Source: Bacteroidales bacterium WCE2004 (GTDB lineage Bacteria; Bacteroidota; Bacteroidia; Bacteroidales; UBA932). Taken from it: DNA of 64,000 nt. Under the pieces are notes generated by a model. It worked only from the letters and a program-made list of their open reading frames with translations. It did no database searches and was not told the origin of the DNA. The stretch lies in contig FUZR01000001.1 of NCBI GenBank assembly GCA_900167895.1, forward strand, positions 291,144 through 355,143, given 5' to 3'. Positions 8,430-16,256 of this stretch are shown here, one piece after another (the stretch's first letter is position 1; every line of letters begins with the position of its first letter). The position numbers were made by a program, and so were the translations under genes.

Positions 8430-8838
8430 CGTTCTGCTCCTCCTCCTTTACAAAGTCCAGGGAGGCATACTTGACGATCTGGCTGTACCAGTCCACCACC
8501 TTGCGCATGTGGGACACGTAGAAACGGTCCGCGTCGTAGTTGGGGATCGCCTTGCTGAAGAGGGCCACGAGCTCCTTGTCGGAAGCCTTGGCGGAAGGCG
8601 CCTCGGCGTCGCCGAGCGCAGCCTTGATGGCCAGGAACACCTCGTCGAGCTTCTTCTCGCCCTCGCTGGTGTAGATGGCGATGTCGGCCAGGCTGGAGAT
8701 GCGGTTGGAGCCGGTGAAGACCTTGCGCTGCTTGGTCTCCAGACTCTCCGCGATGGCGCCGTTGCGGGCCTGGGCTACATATTGATAGAGGCCGTGCTGG
8801 CCCGAGACGGACAGGATCCGTGCTAAATCAGTTTGCAT
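8407..8838 (-). CDS. DUF5606 family protein
   Basis: A 143-residue protein of a Bacteroidetes-restricted family of unknown function (DUF5606, recognised from the N-terminal LARILSVSGQHGLYQYVAQA and the central VFTGSNRISSLADIAIY segment). It has no signal peptide or membrane segment, and the C-terminal 15 residues are acidic. It sits between coaE (16-bp overlap) and rimO (23-bp overlap), so all three are probably translated together. The conserved place beside coaE, ybbR, yajC and nusB points to a core cellular role, but none can be named. Confidence 0.82.
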   Translation of the reverse strand: MQTDLARILSVSGQHGLYQYVAQARNGAIAESLETKQRKVFTGSNRISSLADIAIYTSEGEKKLDEVFLAIKAALGDAEAPSAKASDKELVALFSKAIPNYDADRFYVSHMRKVVDWYSQIVKYASLDFVKEEEQNDDAAKEA

Positions 8839-9344
8839 ATCAGTTGTCGGATTAAAAGTTGTAGTTCTTCTTTGGTGCCGCCGTTGTCCACGACGAAATC
8901 GATCCGGGCGGGATCGAAAGACTGCAGGGCGTCCCGCTCCGCGGCCTTGGGGTTGCGGCGGACGCGCACCTCATAAGGCGCGTCCACCAGCACGACGGTG
9001 TCGTAGAGGCCGTCGAACCGGGGCTTGTCCAGCGCGATGGCGGATTCCACAAACACGAGCGGGGCCTTCTGCGCCGCCTTCCAGGCCTTCAGGTCCTCCA
9101 CCACATAGGGATAGACCATTTCCTCCAGGGTCCGGAGCTTGTCCGGATCGGAGAAGACCATGCCGATCTGCGACCAGGGCAGCGAAAGCCGCTCCTCGAT
9201 GCTGCATTTCAGGCCGGGGACGACCGAATAGAGCATCTTGGTGCGCGCGTCGCACTCATAGACCGGGAAATCCAGCGACGCCAGATAGCGGCACGCTTCG
9301 CTTTTCCCGCTCCCGATGGGGCCTGTGACGAGGATCGTTCGCAT
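8823..9344 (-). CDS. coaE: Dephospho-CoA kinase
   Basis: A 173-residue P-loop kinase with the Walker A sequence GPIGSGKS (8-15) and the CoaE segment ECDARTK, where Asp binds the substrate. It catalyses the last step of coenzyme A synthesis, ATP-dependent phosphorylation of the 3'-OH of dephospho-CoA. It is shorter than the usual 195-205 residues, mainly at the C-terminus, which seems typical for the Bacteroidales version in this cluster. It lies 7 nt after the YbbR-like gene and overlaps the DUF5606 gene by 16 bp. Confidence 0.9.
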   Translation of the reverse strand: MRTILVTGPIGSGKSEACRYLASLDFPVYECDARTKMLYSVVPGLKCSIEERLSLPWSQIGMVFSDPDKLRTLEEMVYPYVVEDLKAWKAAQKAPLVFVESAIALDKPRFDGLYDTVVLVDAPYEVRVRRNPKAAERDALQSFDPARIDFVVDNGGTKEELQLLIRQLICKLI

Positions 9345-9351
9345 CGCTTGG

Positions 9352-10281
9352 CTACTCGGCGGTTTGCAGGAGGCAGTCGAACACCTCCGGGGTGAGCGTA
9401 TATTCGATCACGTTGGAGGAAAGGCCCTCGCAGCGCGCCATGCAGCGGCCGCTCCGCGAATTCACGAAATCCTGGTAGTCGATGTAGAAGCGCGTCTGCA
9501 CGGAGGGGTCCGCGGTCGTCGGGAAGACGCAGCGGAACACAGCCGTGGCCGTAGACGGGAGGATCGCCAGGTTCACGCGGGGCGGGACGTTGCGCGTCTC
9601 GAGCTTGACTTCCGCGCGGATCTCGACATAGCGCGAGACTTCCATCGAATAGACGCATTCCTCCTGCGAGAGCCGCACGCCGCTGGGCGCTTCGAGCCGG
9701 ATCTTGCCGTGGACGCTGCTGCGCACGTCATAGAGATCCAGCGGCTTCGTGGAGACGGAAGTCACGTTCTCCAGCCGCGAGGGTTCGCCGTAGACGAATA
9801 CCGTGTCCGGCTGCACCGTCATCGGCCGGGTGGCCATGTACTGCGGCAGGAAATTGACGGAAAGCATCGGGCGCACCGGCACTTTCTTGTAGGTCTCCTG
9901 CGCAAAGACGAACTCGAGGTCCTCGGAAATGAAGCCCTCCACCGTCACGCCGTCCCCGAAAAGCTGGGAAGCGTAGCGGAAGAGCGCTGAATTGGGGAGG
10001 GAGAACCGGTCGCCGCCCAGGTAGCGGAAATCGGACGCGGCGATGTTCACCTGTCCGGCCCGCTTGCGGGCGCGCCCCAGCATGATGTGCTGGAACCCGG
10101 TGGCGGATACCTGCGCGGTGGCTGTCGCCTCCGACTTGGACACCGCCGCCCGGCCCTCGATGTTGCTCCTGGCCACGACCGGCACGCTCACGATCGCCAC
10201 ATACTTTTGCGACAGATTGAGCACCAGCCAGATGCTGGCCGAGAACAGCACGCAGAGCAGGAACCGGACCCAGTTCTTCAC
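9352..10281 (-). CDS. YbbR-like domain protein
   Basis: A 309-residue protein with one N-terminal membrane segment (about 6-26) and an extracytoplasmic region of YbbR-like beta domains. In Firmicutes, YbbR/CdaR regulates the diadenylate cyclase CdaA. In Bacteroidetes this protein is encoded with yajC, coaE and nusB, as here, and its role is untested. No cyclase gene is present in this operon. It is 12 nt after yajC and 7 nt before coaE. Confidence 0.78.
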   Translation of the reverse strand: MKNWVRFLLCVLFSASIWLVLNLSQKYVAIVSVPVVARSNIEGRAAVSKSEATATAQVSATGFQHIMLGRARKRAGQVNIAASDFRYLGGDRFSLPNSALFRYASQLFGDGVTVEGFISEDLEFVFAQETYKKVPVRPMLSVNFLPQYMATRPMTVQPDTVFVYGEPSRLENVTSVSTKPLDLYDVRSSVHGKIRLEAPSGVRLSQEECVYSMEVSRYVEIRAEVKLETRNVPPRVNLAILPSTATAVFRCVFPTTADPSVQTRFYIDYQDFVNSRSGRCMARCEGLSSNVIEYTLTPEVFDCLLQTAE

Positions 10282-10293
10282 GGGAATCCCTGT

Positions 10294-10629
10294 TTATTTC
10301 TTGTCGTTCTGGGCAGGCTGCTCGGCCGTCATGTCCTTGTTGATGGAGGACTTGTCGACACGGATCTTGACTTCGCCGTCCACCTTGACGAGAACGGTAT
10401 TGCCATCGATGTCGGCCACGGTGCCGTAGATGCCGCCGGCCGTGATGACCTTGTCACCCTTCTTGAGGGAGTTGCGCATCTCTTCGAGTTTCTTCTGCTG
10501 CTGGCGCTGGGGACGGATCATGAAGAGGTACATCACCAGGAACATCGCGGCGAGCATCAGGATCATGCTCCAGCCGCCACCAGTGGGCTGTGCGGCAGCG
10601 CCGGCTGCCTGTAAAACAATGTTCATCAT
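10294..10629 (-). CDS. yajC: Sec translocon accessory protein YajC
   Basis: A 111-residue protein with one N-terminal membrane helix (about 20-42), then the YajC signature MIRPQRQQQKK and a cytoplasmic domain containing GDKVITAGGIYG. YajC associates with SecDF in protein export. It is the second gene of the operon, 5 nt after nusB. Confidence 0.94.
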   Translation of the reverse strand: MMNIVLQAAGAAAQPTGGGWSMILMLAAMFLVMYLFMIRPQRQQQKKLEEMRNSLKKGDKVITAGGIYGTVADIDGNTVLVKVDGEVKIRVDKSSINKDMTAEQPAQNDKK

Positions 10630-10634
10630 ATTCT

Positions 10635-11555
10635 TTATTCGTGTTGGTTAATCAGTTTGTCGAGCAGGCCGTTGACGAAGCCGCTGCTCTCCGGGGTGCT
10701 ATAGTACTTGGAAATCTCCACGTATTCGTTGATGATGATGCGGGGAGACACGGCGGGTGCCATCTGCGCCTCGGCCATGCCGCAGGCGATCAGGCTGAGG
10801 TCCGTGGTGCACAGGCGTTCACGGGTCCAGCCGGGCGTCAGCTCGGCGACCTTCGCGCAGAACGCGTCGTAATTGGCATAGGCGGTACGCAGGAGGTTCA
10901 CGACGAAACGCCGGTCGCTCTCGAGCGCCTCGTTGCCGGGCAGCTCGCTCTGGAAAAGGGGCGGGAGCTTCCAGGGCTCGCCCTGGCCCAGCGAGCGCAT
11001 CGTCTTGATGCACCAGCCCAGGGTGTAGCCGAGATCGTCGTTCCAGTGGATGGACAGGTCCTCGAGGATGTCGGCCAGCTCGGGGCTGTCCTCGAGCTCG
11101 CGCTCGTAGATCTTGCACCACAGGCGGGCGTCCTCCTCCAGCGAGCTCTCGCCGCTGTTGAGGTATTCCTGGAAATATTTACGGCCGCGGATCCGCTCAT
11201 ACAGGCGGCGCAGCAACACATCGTACTGGTCCCAGGAAAGCTTCTTCTTGCCCGTCAGCTTGGTAAAATCAGGGTCCTGCGCCAGCAGCGCGGGAATCCG
11301 GTTTTCGACGAATTTGAGGTTGGGGTGGAGCTCCTCCTCGGTGGGGTTGAACTTGGCGCGCGCCGCCTCGATGCGGGCGCGGGCTTCCTCCGTGAGGGGT
11401 CCCGCCAGGGCAAGCAGAAACAGATACAGGTCCCGGGTGGACTCGCACGAAACATCCAGGAGGGATTCTGCTTCCTTGAGAGTCATACCGTGGTTTTCCG
11501 CGTAGCAGTAGATGACCTTGAAGGCCTTGATACGGAGAATTCTTCGGTTGAGCAT
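10635..11555 (-). CDS. nusB: Transcription antitermination factor NusB, long Bacteroidetes form
   Basis: A 306-residue protein whose C-terminal 130 residues are a NusB RNA-binding domain (DLSLIACGMAEA and IIINEYVEISKYYSTPESSGFVNGLL, cut here into two motifs). The N-terminal 170 residues are an extension usual in Bacteroidetes; E. coli NusB is only 139 long. NusB with S10 binds boxA in rRNA transcripts. I start at the ATG at 11555; a TTG eight codons upstream lies in the -7 box. First gene of a six-gene operon running to rimO. Confidence 0.88.
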   Translation of the reverse strand: MLNRRILRIKAFKVIYCYAENHGMTLKEAESLLDVSCESTRDLYLFLLALAGPLTEEARARIEAARAKFNPTEEELHPNLKFVENRIPALLAQDPDFTKLTGKKKLSWDQYDVLLRRLYERIRGRKYFQEYLNSGESSLEEDARLWCKIYERELEDSPELADILEDLSIHWNDDLGYTLGWCIKTMRSLGQGEPWKLPPLFQSELPGNEALESDRRFVVNLLRTAYANYDAFCAKVAELTPGWTRERLCTTDLSLIACGMAEAQMAPAVSPRIIINEYVEISKYYSTPESSGFVNGLLDKLINQHE

Positions 11556-11576
11556 ACTTTCAAACAAATTTATCTG

Positions 11577-11584
11577 CAAAGATA
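11577..11584 (-). promoter_or_regulatory. -7 promoter box (TATCTTTG) of the nusB operon
   Basis: A perfect TAnnTTTG match 21 nt upstream of the nusB ATG, divergent from the promoter of the DUF3276 gene only 22 bp away. Confidence 0.6.
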
Positions 11585-11606
11585 GTAAGTAATCGATAAA
11601 AAATCC

Positions 11607-11614
11607 TATTTTTG
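11607..11614 (+). promoter_or_regulatory. -7 promoter box (TATTTTTG) of the DUF3276 gene
   Basis: Matches TAnnTTTG, 29 nt before the ATG at 11644. Confidence 0.55.
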
Positions 11615-11643
11615 TATAAGATATACTCTAAAAAATCGCTACA

Positions 11644-11979
11644 ATGTACAGAGACGATTACGATTCTCGCTATGAAAGCCGCGACGCCGAAGACGTGTTC
11701 TCCAAGCCTGTCCGGGCCGGCAAGCGCACCTATTTCTTCGACGTGAAAGCCACGAAGGGACGCAAAGACTTCTACCTGACCATCACCGAGAGCAAGCGCC
11801 GCACCAATCCCGACGGCAGCTTCAACTACGACAAGCATAAGATTTTCCTCTACAAGGAGGATTTCGAGAAGTTTGCAGAGGGGCTGGACGAAGTAATCGC
11901 CTACATCCGCGACACCTGCTTCCACGGCGAGATCCCCCAGCGGACCGCAGAAGGGTTCGGCGAGGCAGAAGACGAATAA
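11644..11979 (+). CDS. DUF3276 PUR-alpha-like nucleic-acid-binding protein
   Basis: A 111-residue single PUR-like domain protein of the Bacteroidetes DUF3276 family. The segment RTYFFDVKATKGRKDFYLTI and the KIFLYKEDFEKF stretch are the PUR beta-sheet repeat. Relatives are described as PUR-family DNA/RNA-binding proteins; a Borrelia PUR-alpha-like protein binds nucleic acid, so a role in RNA or single-stranded DNA binding is likely. The C-terminal tail is acidic. Single gene with its own promoter, divergent from nusB and convergent with dsbD. Confidence 0.85.
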   Translation: MYRDDYDSRYESRDAEDVFSKPVRAGKRTYFFDVKATKGRKDFYLTITESKRRTNPDGSFNYDKHKIFLYKEDFEKFAEGLDEVIAYIRDTCFHGEIPQRTAEGFGEAEDE

Positions 11980-12019
11980 AAATTCCTCGACCGCTCTACA
12001 GAGCTGCGTCGAGGAATTC
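11980..12019. terminator. Bidirectional terminator using dsbD coding bases
   Basis: An 11-bp inverted repeat (11981-11991 with 12008-12018) separates convergent genes. One arm is the last codons of dsbD (Glu-Phe-Leu-Asp), so the terminator is partly inside the gene. On the minus strand the stem is followed by TTTTTA. Confidence 0.7.
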
Positions 12020-13786
12020 TATAAATCCTTGTACATCGAGATTGTAGGGACGGGGACCGGCAAGGCGGTTGCCGTCACTGTCCAGTAGGAAATAGTTCGG
12101 TTGCGCGTTCACGCCGAAGTCGTGGAGCGCAATGTACGAATTGACGCGGCCGACATCCTTGAGCGGCTTTCCGTGCTCATTGAGCACCCATTTCTCTTCC
12201 GGCAGCTTCGTCTTGTCATCCACGTGCAGCGCGGCGATGACGAAATTGTTGCGCAGGCGCCGCAGCACCTCCGGATCCGACCACACGCGCGCCTCCATCT
12301 CCCGGCAGTTCACGCAGCCATAGCCCGTAAAATCCAGGAATACCGGCTTGCCGGTGGCCTTGGCAGCCGCCAGCGCATCCGGCAGGTTGTCGTAGGCAGC
12401 AAGGTCATGCGCAATGATCATGTTGCCCGGCGCGGCGTCCGAGATCTGGATCGGAGCCCGCGCGGACGCACCCAGCACGAAATCCTGCGTCTCCATCGGC
12501 GGCAGGTAGCCCGACAGGGCCTTGAGGGGCGCACCCCACATGCCCGGAATCAGGTACACCACGAAGGAGAAGACGGCGATGGCGAGCGCAAGGCGCGGCA
12601 CGCCGATATACTCGAGCGGAGAATCGTTCTTGAAACGGATCTTTCCGATCAGATACAGGCCCAGGAGCGTGAAGACGGCAATCCAGATGGCCAGATAGAC
12701 CTCACGGTCCAGCAGATGCCAGTGGTAGGTCTGGTCCGCCGTGCTGAGGAACTTCAGGCCGAGGGCGACCTCGACGAAGCCCAGCACCACCTTGACGGAA
12801 TTGAGCCAGCCGCCGCCCCGGGGAAGCTTCTTCAGCAAAGAGGGGAAAAGCGCCAGGACGGTAAACGGAAGGGCAAAAGCCACGCTGAACGCGAGCATCG
12901 TGACCATCGGCGCCCAGAACTCGCCCTGCGTGCTCTTGATGAGCACCGTACCCACGATCGGGCCGGTGCAGCTGAAGCTCACGAGCACGAGCGTGAGAGC
13001 CAGGAAGAAAATGCCGCCGAGGCCCTTGCGGTCGCTGTTCTTGTCGGCGCCGTTGGTCCACTTGCTCGGGAGCGTGATCTCGAACGCGCCGAAGAAACTC
13101 GCGGCGAAGACCATGAACACCAGGAAGAACAGGATATTGGGCAGCCAGTGCGTAGACAGCCAATTGAAGATGTCGGCCGTGACGGTGCTGCCGCCCACGA
13201 TCCACGTAATGCCGATGATCAGGCAGATCGGGACCGTATAGAGCAGGACGATAAACAAACCGTACAGGGCGGCCTTGAGGCGTCCCTGACGAGCGTTGTC
13301 GCTGCCCTTCATGAAGAAGGACACCGTCATCGGGACCATCGGGAACACGCACGGCGTCAGGAGCATGGCAAATCCCCACAGGATCGCCTCCAGGATCAGC
13401 GCCCAGAGGCTGCTGTTGCTGTCTCCGGCAGATGGAGTGTCGGCCCGGGAAACCGTAGCCACCCTCGGCTTCGTAAGAGGGAGGGGCCCGCCGCTCTCAG
13501 CGGTGGGAGGGGTCTCGCGCAGCGAGACGTTTCCAGGGACGACAGCTCCATCTGCCGAAGTCTCCTCGAGGAATTCCTCGAAGTCCCAGTCAACCGGCAT
13601 GTAGCACGCGTCGCCCTTGCAGGGCATGTACGTGACCGTGCCGGAGATGTGGTCGATCCCCTCCTCCAGCTCGCCCGTCAGGACAATCCTGCTACCGTCC
13701 GCGTCCTGCCGGACCTCGGACTTCCAGTTGACCTGCGGGACAGCCTGCAAGAGCAGCGCCAGCGCTATGAACAGCTGCGGAATCAT
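11996..13786 (-). CDS. dsbD: Thiol:disulfide interchange protein DsbD
   Basis: A 596-residue reductase that carries electrons across the inner membrane to periplasmic thiols. Visible parts are a signal segment, an N-terminal DsbD-alpha domain with CKGDACYMP (the two periplasmic Cys), a membrane domain whose cysteines are in LTPCVFPMVP and FSCTGPIVG, and a C-terminal thioredoxin domain with GYGCVNCREME (CVNC active site). The alpha domain is short, as in other Bacteroidetes. The linker between alpha domain and membrane part (residues about 83-115) is encoded by a structured repeat element also found at 23059-23178. It follows rny by 7 nt. Confidence 0.92.
   Translation of the reverse strand: MIPQLFIALALLLQAVPQVNWKSEVRQDADGSRIVLTGELEEGIDHISGTVTYMPCKGDACYMPVDWDFEEFLEETSADGAVVPGNVSLRETPPTAESGGPLPLTKPRVATVSRADTPSAGDSNSSLWALILEAILWGFAMLLTPCVFPMVPMTVSFFMKGSDNARQGRLKAALYGLFIVLLYTVPICLIIGITWIVGGSTVTADIFNWLSTHWLPNILFFLVFMVFAASFFGAFEITLPSKWTNGADKNSDRKGLGGIFFLALTLVLVSFSCTGPIVGTVLIKSTQGEFWAPMVTMLAFSVAFALPFTVLALFPSLLKKLPRGGGWLNSVKVVLGFVEVALGLKFLSTADQTYHWHLLDREVYLAIWIAVFTLLGLYLIGKIRFKNDSPLEYIGVPRLALAIAVFSFVVYLIPGMWGAPLKALSGYLPPMETQDFVLGASARAPIQISDAAPGNMIIAHDLAAYDNLPDALAAAKATGKPVFLDFTGYGCVNCREMEARVWSDPEVLRRLRNNFVIAALHVDDKTKLPEEKWVLNEHGKPLKDVGRVNSYIALHDFGVNAQPNYFLLDSDGNRLAGPRPYNLDVQGFIEFLDAAL
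13444..13538. repeat. Structured repeat element inserted in frame in dsbD
   Basis: A 95-bp element flanked by CCCGGGAAAC and GTTTCCAGGG. It is clearly homologous to the 23076-23163 element, sharing CCACCCTCGGCTT, GAGGGAGGGGCCCG and ACGTTT. It encodes residues about 83-115 of DsbD without breaking the reading frame. Confidence 0.8.
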
Positions 13787-13793
13787 CTGAAAC

Positions 13794-15332
13794 TTACTTG
13801 GCGATGGCGACGGAACGCGTCTCGCGGATCACGGTGATCTTCACCTGGCCCGGATACGTCATCTCGTCCTGGATGCGCTGCGCGATGTCCGTGGACAGGC
13901 GCGCGGCCTGCTCGTCGGTCACCTCCTCGGCGCCCACGATCACACGCAGCTCGCGGCCGGCCTGGATGGCGTAGGACTTCGTCACGCCCGGATAAGACGC
14001 AGCCAGGTCCTCCATGCCCTTCAGGCGCTTGATATAAGACTCGATCACCTCGCGGCGGGCACCCGGACGGGCGCCGGAAATGGCGTCGCCCACGAGCACC
14101 AACGGGGCGTAGATAGAGGTCATCTCCATCTCCTCGTGGTGCGCACCCACGGCGTTGCAGATCTCAGGACGCTCCTTGTACTGCTCCGCGAGCTTGGCGC
14201 CCAGGATGGCGTGCGGCAGCTCCGGATCCACGTCGCTGACCTTGCCGATATCGTGCAGCAGGCCGGCGCGGCGGGCGATCTTGGGATTGAGCCCCAGCTC
14301 AGAAGCCATGATGGCGCAGATGTTCGCCACCTCGCGGGAGTGCTGCAGGAGGTTCTGCCCGTAGGAAGAACGGTACTTCATGCGGCCGATGAGCTTGACG
14401 AGCTCCAGGTTGAGACCGTGGATGCCCATGTCGATGCAGGTGCGCTTGCCGGTCTCCAGGATCTCGTCCTCGAGCTGCTTGCTCACCTTGGCCACCACCT
14501 CCTCGATGCGGGCCGGGTGGATGCGGCCGTCGATCACCAGCTGATGCAGGGACAGACGGGCGACCTCGCGGCGCACCGGGTCGAAAGCGGAAAGGAGGAT
14601 GGCGTCGGGCGTGTCGTCCACGACGATCTCGACGCCGGTCGCGGCCTCGAGGGCGCGGATGTTGCGGCCCTCACGGCCGATGATGCGGCCCTTGACCTCG
14701 TCGTTGTCGATCGGGAAGGTCGTGACGGCGTTCTCGATCGCCGTCTCCGTGGCGGTGCGCTGGATCGTGTTGATCACGATGCGCTTCGCCTCGCGGGCGG
14801 CGTTGAGCCGCGCCTCGTCCATCGTATCGTTGATATAGGCCTGCGCCTCGCTGCGCGCCTCGGCCTTCATGTTCTCGACCAGCATCTTGCGGGCGTCCTC
14901 GGCGGACATCCCGGCGATATTCTCCAGCTCCTTGTTGACCTGCGCGGTCACGCGCTCACACTCCTCCATCTTGGCGTCCAACTTGGTCTTGAGGGCGTTG
15001 ACCTGGCCCTTCTGGGAGTCGAGGTCATGCTGCTTGCGGTCCAGCTCGCCCTGCTGCTGCTTCAACTGGCCTTCACGGGATCTGATATTGTTTTCGCGGT
15101 CGCGGAGCTCGTTGTTCTTCTTGTTGACGAATTCCTCATGCTCACCCTTGAGCTGGAGGAATTTCTCCTTGGCCTGCAGGATCTTCTGCTGCTTGATGCT
15201 TTCGGCCTCCAGGTTCGCCTTCTCGACGATGGCGTTCGCGCGTCCCTTCGATGCGGCCCGGCTGACCAGTATATAAATTGCGAGGGCCAACGCGGCACCT
15301 GCAACAGCACTTAGGATGTAGTACAGAAACAT
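13794..15332 (-). CDS. rny: Ribonuclease Y
   Basis: A 512-residue membrane-anchored endoribonuclease that starts mRNA decay. The N-terminus is one membrane helix (about 2-24), followed by a long coiled coil (about 30-190), a KH domain with [15 protein letters not shown], and an HD domain whose metal ligands include LLHDIGK. Length and order match RNase Y exactly. It lies upstream of dsbD and downstream of zapA and the small RNA. An 8-bp hairpin (15352-15382) occupies its 5' leader. Confidence 0.93.
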   Translation of the reverse strand: MFLYYILSAVAGAALALAIYILVSRAASKGRANAIVEKANLEAESIKQQKILQAKEKFLQLKGEHEEFVNKKNNELRDRENNIRSREGQLKQQQGELDRKQHDLDSQKGQVNALKTKLDAKMEECERVTAQVNKELENIAGMSAEDARKMLVENMKAEARSEAQAYINDTMDEARLNAAREAKRIVINTIQRTATETAIENAVTTFPIDNDEVKGRIIGREGRNIRALEAATGVEIVVDDTPDAILLSAFDPVRREVARLSLHQLVIDGRIHPARIEEVVAKVSKQLEDEILETGKRTCIDMGIHGLNLELVKLIGRMKYRSSYGQNLLQHSREVANICAIMASELGLNPKIARRAGLLHDIGKVSDVDPELPHAILGAKLAEQYKERPEICNAVGAHHEEMEMTSIYAPLVLVGDAISGARPGARREVIESYIKRLKGMEDLAASYPGVTKSYAIQAGRELRVIVGAEEVTDEQAARLSTDIAQRIQDEMTYPGQVKITVIRETRSVAIAK

Positions 15333-15351
15333 AGGTTTATATATAAAATTA

Positions 15352-15382
15352 ACAGTATCCGTCCTTGCGGGGCAGATACTGT
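15352..15382 (-). promoter_or_regulatory. Hairpin in the rny 5' leader
   Basis: ACAGTATC (15352-15359) pairs perfectly with GATACTGT (15375-15382). It lies between the small RNA terminator and the rny start, with AT-rich sequence before the ATG. It could be a processing site or autoregulatory structure of RNase Y; that is inference. Confidence 0.4.
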
Positions 15383-15389
15383 CATCAAA

Positions 15390-15544
15390 AGAAAAAAGCC
15401 GTCAGCCGAGCTTTCAGAAAGCCTCTGAATAAGATTTGGGCTCCGTACTGTCCCGGGCTTCCCGTCGTAGCGGGCTTGCCTTCCTCAGTGCGAGTAGACC
15501 CGGTTCCGAAGAACTTGTTGTTTTCAGAAGATGGGCCTGACGGC
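15390..15544 (-). ncRNA. ssrS: Probable 6S RNA
   Basis: A stretch of about 150 nt with no gene, directly after zapA (stop at 15548). On the minus strand it starts GCCGTCAG (from 15544) and ends CTGACGGC followed by TTTTTTC, so the terminal stem is also an intrinsic terminator. Inside that stem TCTGAA pairs with TTCAGA, followed by an open bubble and an inner CCCG-CGGG hairpin, as expected of the rod-like 6S RNA that binds housekeeping RNA polymerase. Position between zapA and rny fits the known link of 6S RNA with zapA. No covariance search was run; the identification rests on shape and context. Confidence 0.6.
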
Positions 15545-15547
15545 TTA

Positions 15548-15835
15548 TCACTTTTTCATCGCCTCCAGATAGGCGGACACATCCCCCTGGAGCGCCTCGA
15601 CCTCTTCTACGAGGCGGGACATCTTCTTCTGCGCGGAGAGCTTGCCAGCGGCTTCCTGGATCGCGACGAAGACCAGCTTGTCCTCCGGACTGCTGTCCGG
15701 GAAGCGGGCGTCGAATTTGGTCATCATCGCAGTCACGTCCGCCGCGGCCAGGCGCATCAGCTGCTCCATCTCCGGGGAAGCGGCGCTGAGGCGGTAAGGT
15801 TTGCCTGCGACTTTTAACGTGATGTCCTGTGCCAT
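15548..15835 (-). CDS. zapA: Cell division protein ZapA
   Basis: A 95-residue ZapA, which bundles FtsZ filaments at midcell. The N-terminal fold motif ITLKVAGKPYRLSAASPEME is typical, and the C-terminal half is a coiled coil for dimerisation. The preceding coiled-coil gene ends 1 nt before it, and the probable 6S RNA begins 3 nt after its stop. Confidence 0.85.
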   Translation of the reverse strand: MAQDITLKVAGKPYRLSAASPEMEQLMRLAAADVTAMMTKFDARFPDSSPEDKLVFVAIQEAAGKLSAQKKMSRLVEEVEALQGDVSAYLEAMKK

Positions 15836-15836
15836 G

Positions 15837-16106
15837 TCAACTCTCCAGCAGCTTTATGCATCTGTCAATCTCCCGGATCAGCTTTGCAATCCGCTCCTTC
15901 GACTCGGCAGGGTCTCCGGAAGCCTGAAACGCGCGCATCAGCTCGAGATTGTCTATCTGTTGGTTCAATTCAGTAATCTGCTCCTTGTACTTGAGGCACT
16001 TCTCCTCGCTCTCCGAAAGCCGTCCTGCCAGGTCGTCCGCCCGCTGCCTCTCGGCCTCGTACAGCGCAACCAGTTTGGCAATATTAGACTTGATATCCTC
16101 GAGCAT
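15837..16106 (-). CDS. Small coiled-coil protein cotranscribed with zapA
   Basis: An 89-residue protein that is almost entirely heptad-repeat coiled coil (about 5-60) with a short C-terminal helix. No signal peptide or membrane segment. Only 1 nt separates it from zapA, so the two are surely translated together. By position and shape it may be a ZapB-like division factor or ZapA partner, but sequence likeness to E. coli ZapB is not evident and coiled coils mislead; function is unknown. Confidence 0.75.
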   Translation of the reverse strand: MLEDIKSNIAKLVALYEAERQRADDLAGRLSESEEKCLKYKEQITELNQQIDNLELMRAFQASGDPAESKERIAKLIREIDRCIKLLES

Positions 16107-16132
16107 CGCAGATGATACCTAAAATACATAGG

Positions 16133-16140
16133 CAAATATA
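16133..16140 (-). promoter_or_regulatory. -7 promoter box (TATATTTG) of the coiled coil-zapA operon
   Basis: Perfect TATATTTG on the minus strand, 26 nt before the ATG; a TTG lies about 20 bp further upstream as a -33 candidate. Confidence 0.6.
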
Positions 16141-16187
16141 ATCAATTAATCGCAAAACATCAAGCGCCTGAAAAAATGTCGGAACAT

Positions 16188-16226
16188 CAAAAAAAGAGAA
16201 CCCACAACCGAGGCTGTGGGTTCTCC
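16188..16226 (-). terminator. Intrinsic terminator of ompA-like gene
   Basis: A stem AGAACCCACA/TGTGGGTTCT (16197-16206 with 16215-16224) followed on the minus strand by a run of T, 31 nt past the OmpA-like stop. Confidence 0.85.
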
Positions 16227-16256
16227 GGGAAGAATAATATTTATCTAAAGAGAAAA

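Noticed and set aside
12101..13837. Long plus-strand frame across dsbD
   Set aside because: Antisense shadow; Arg/His/Glu-rich composition.
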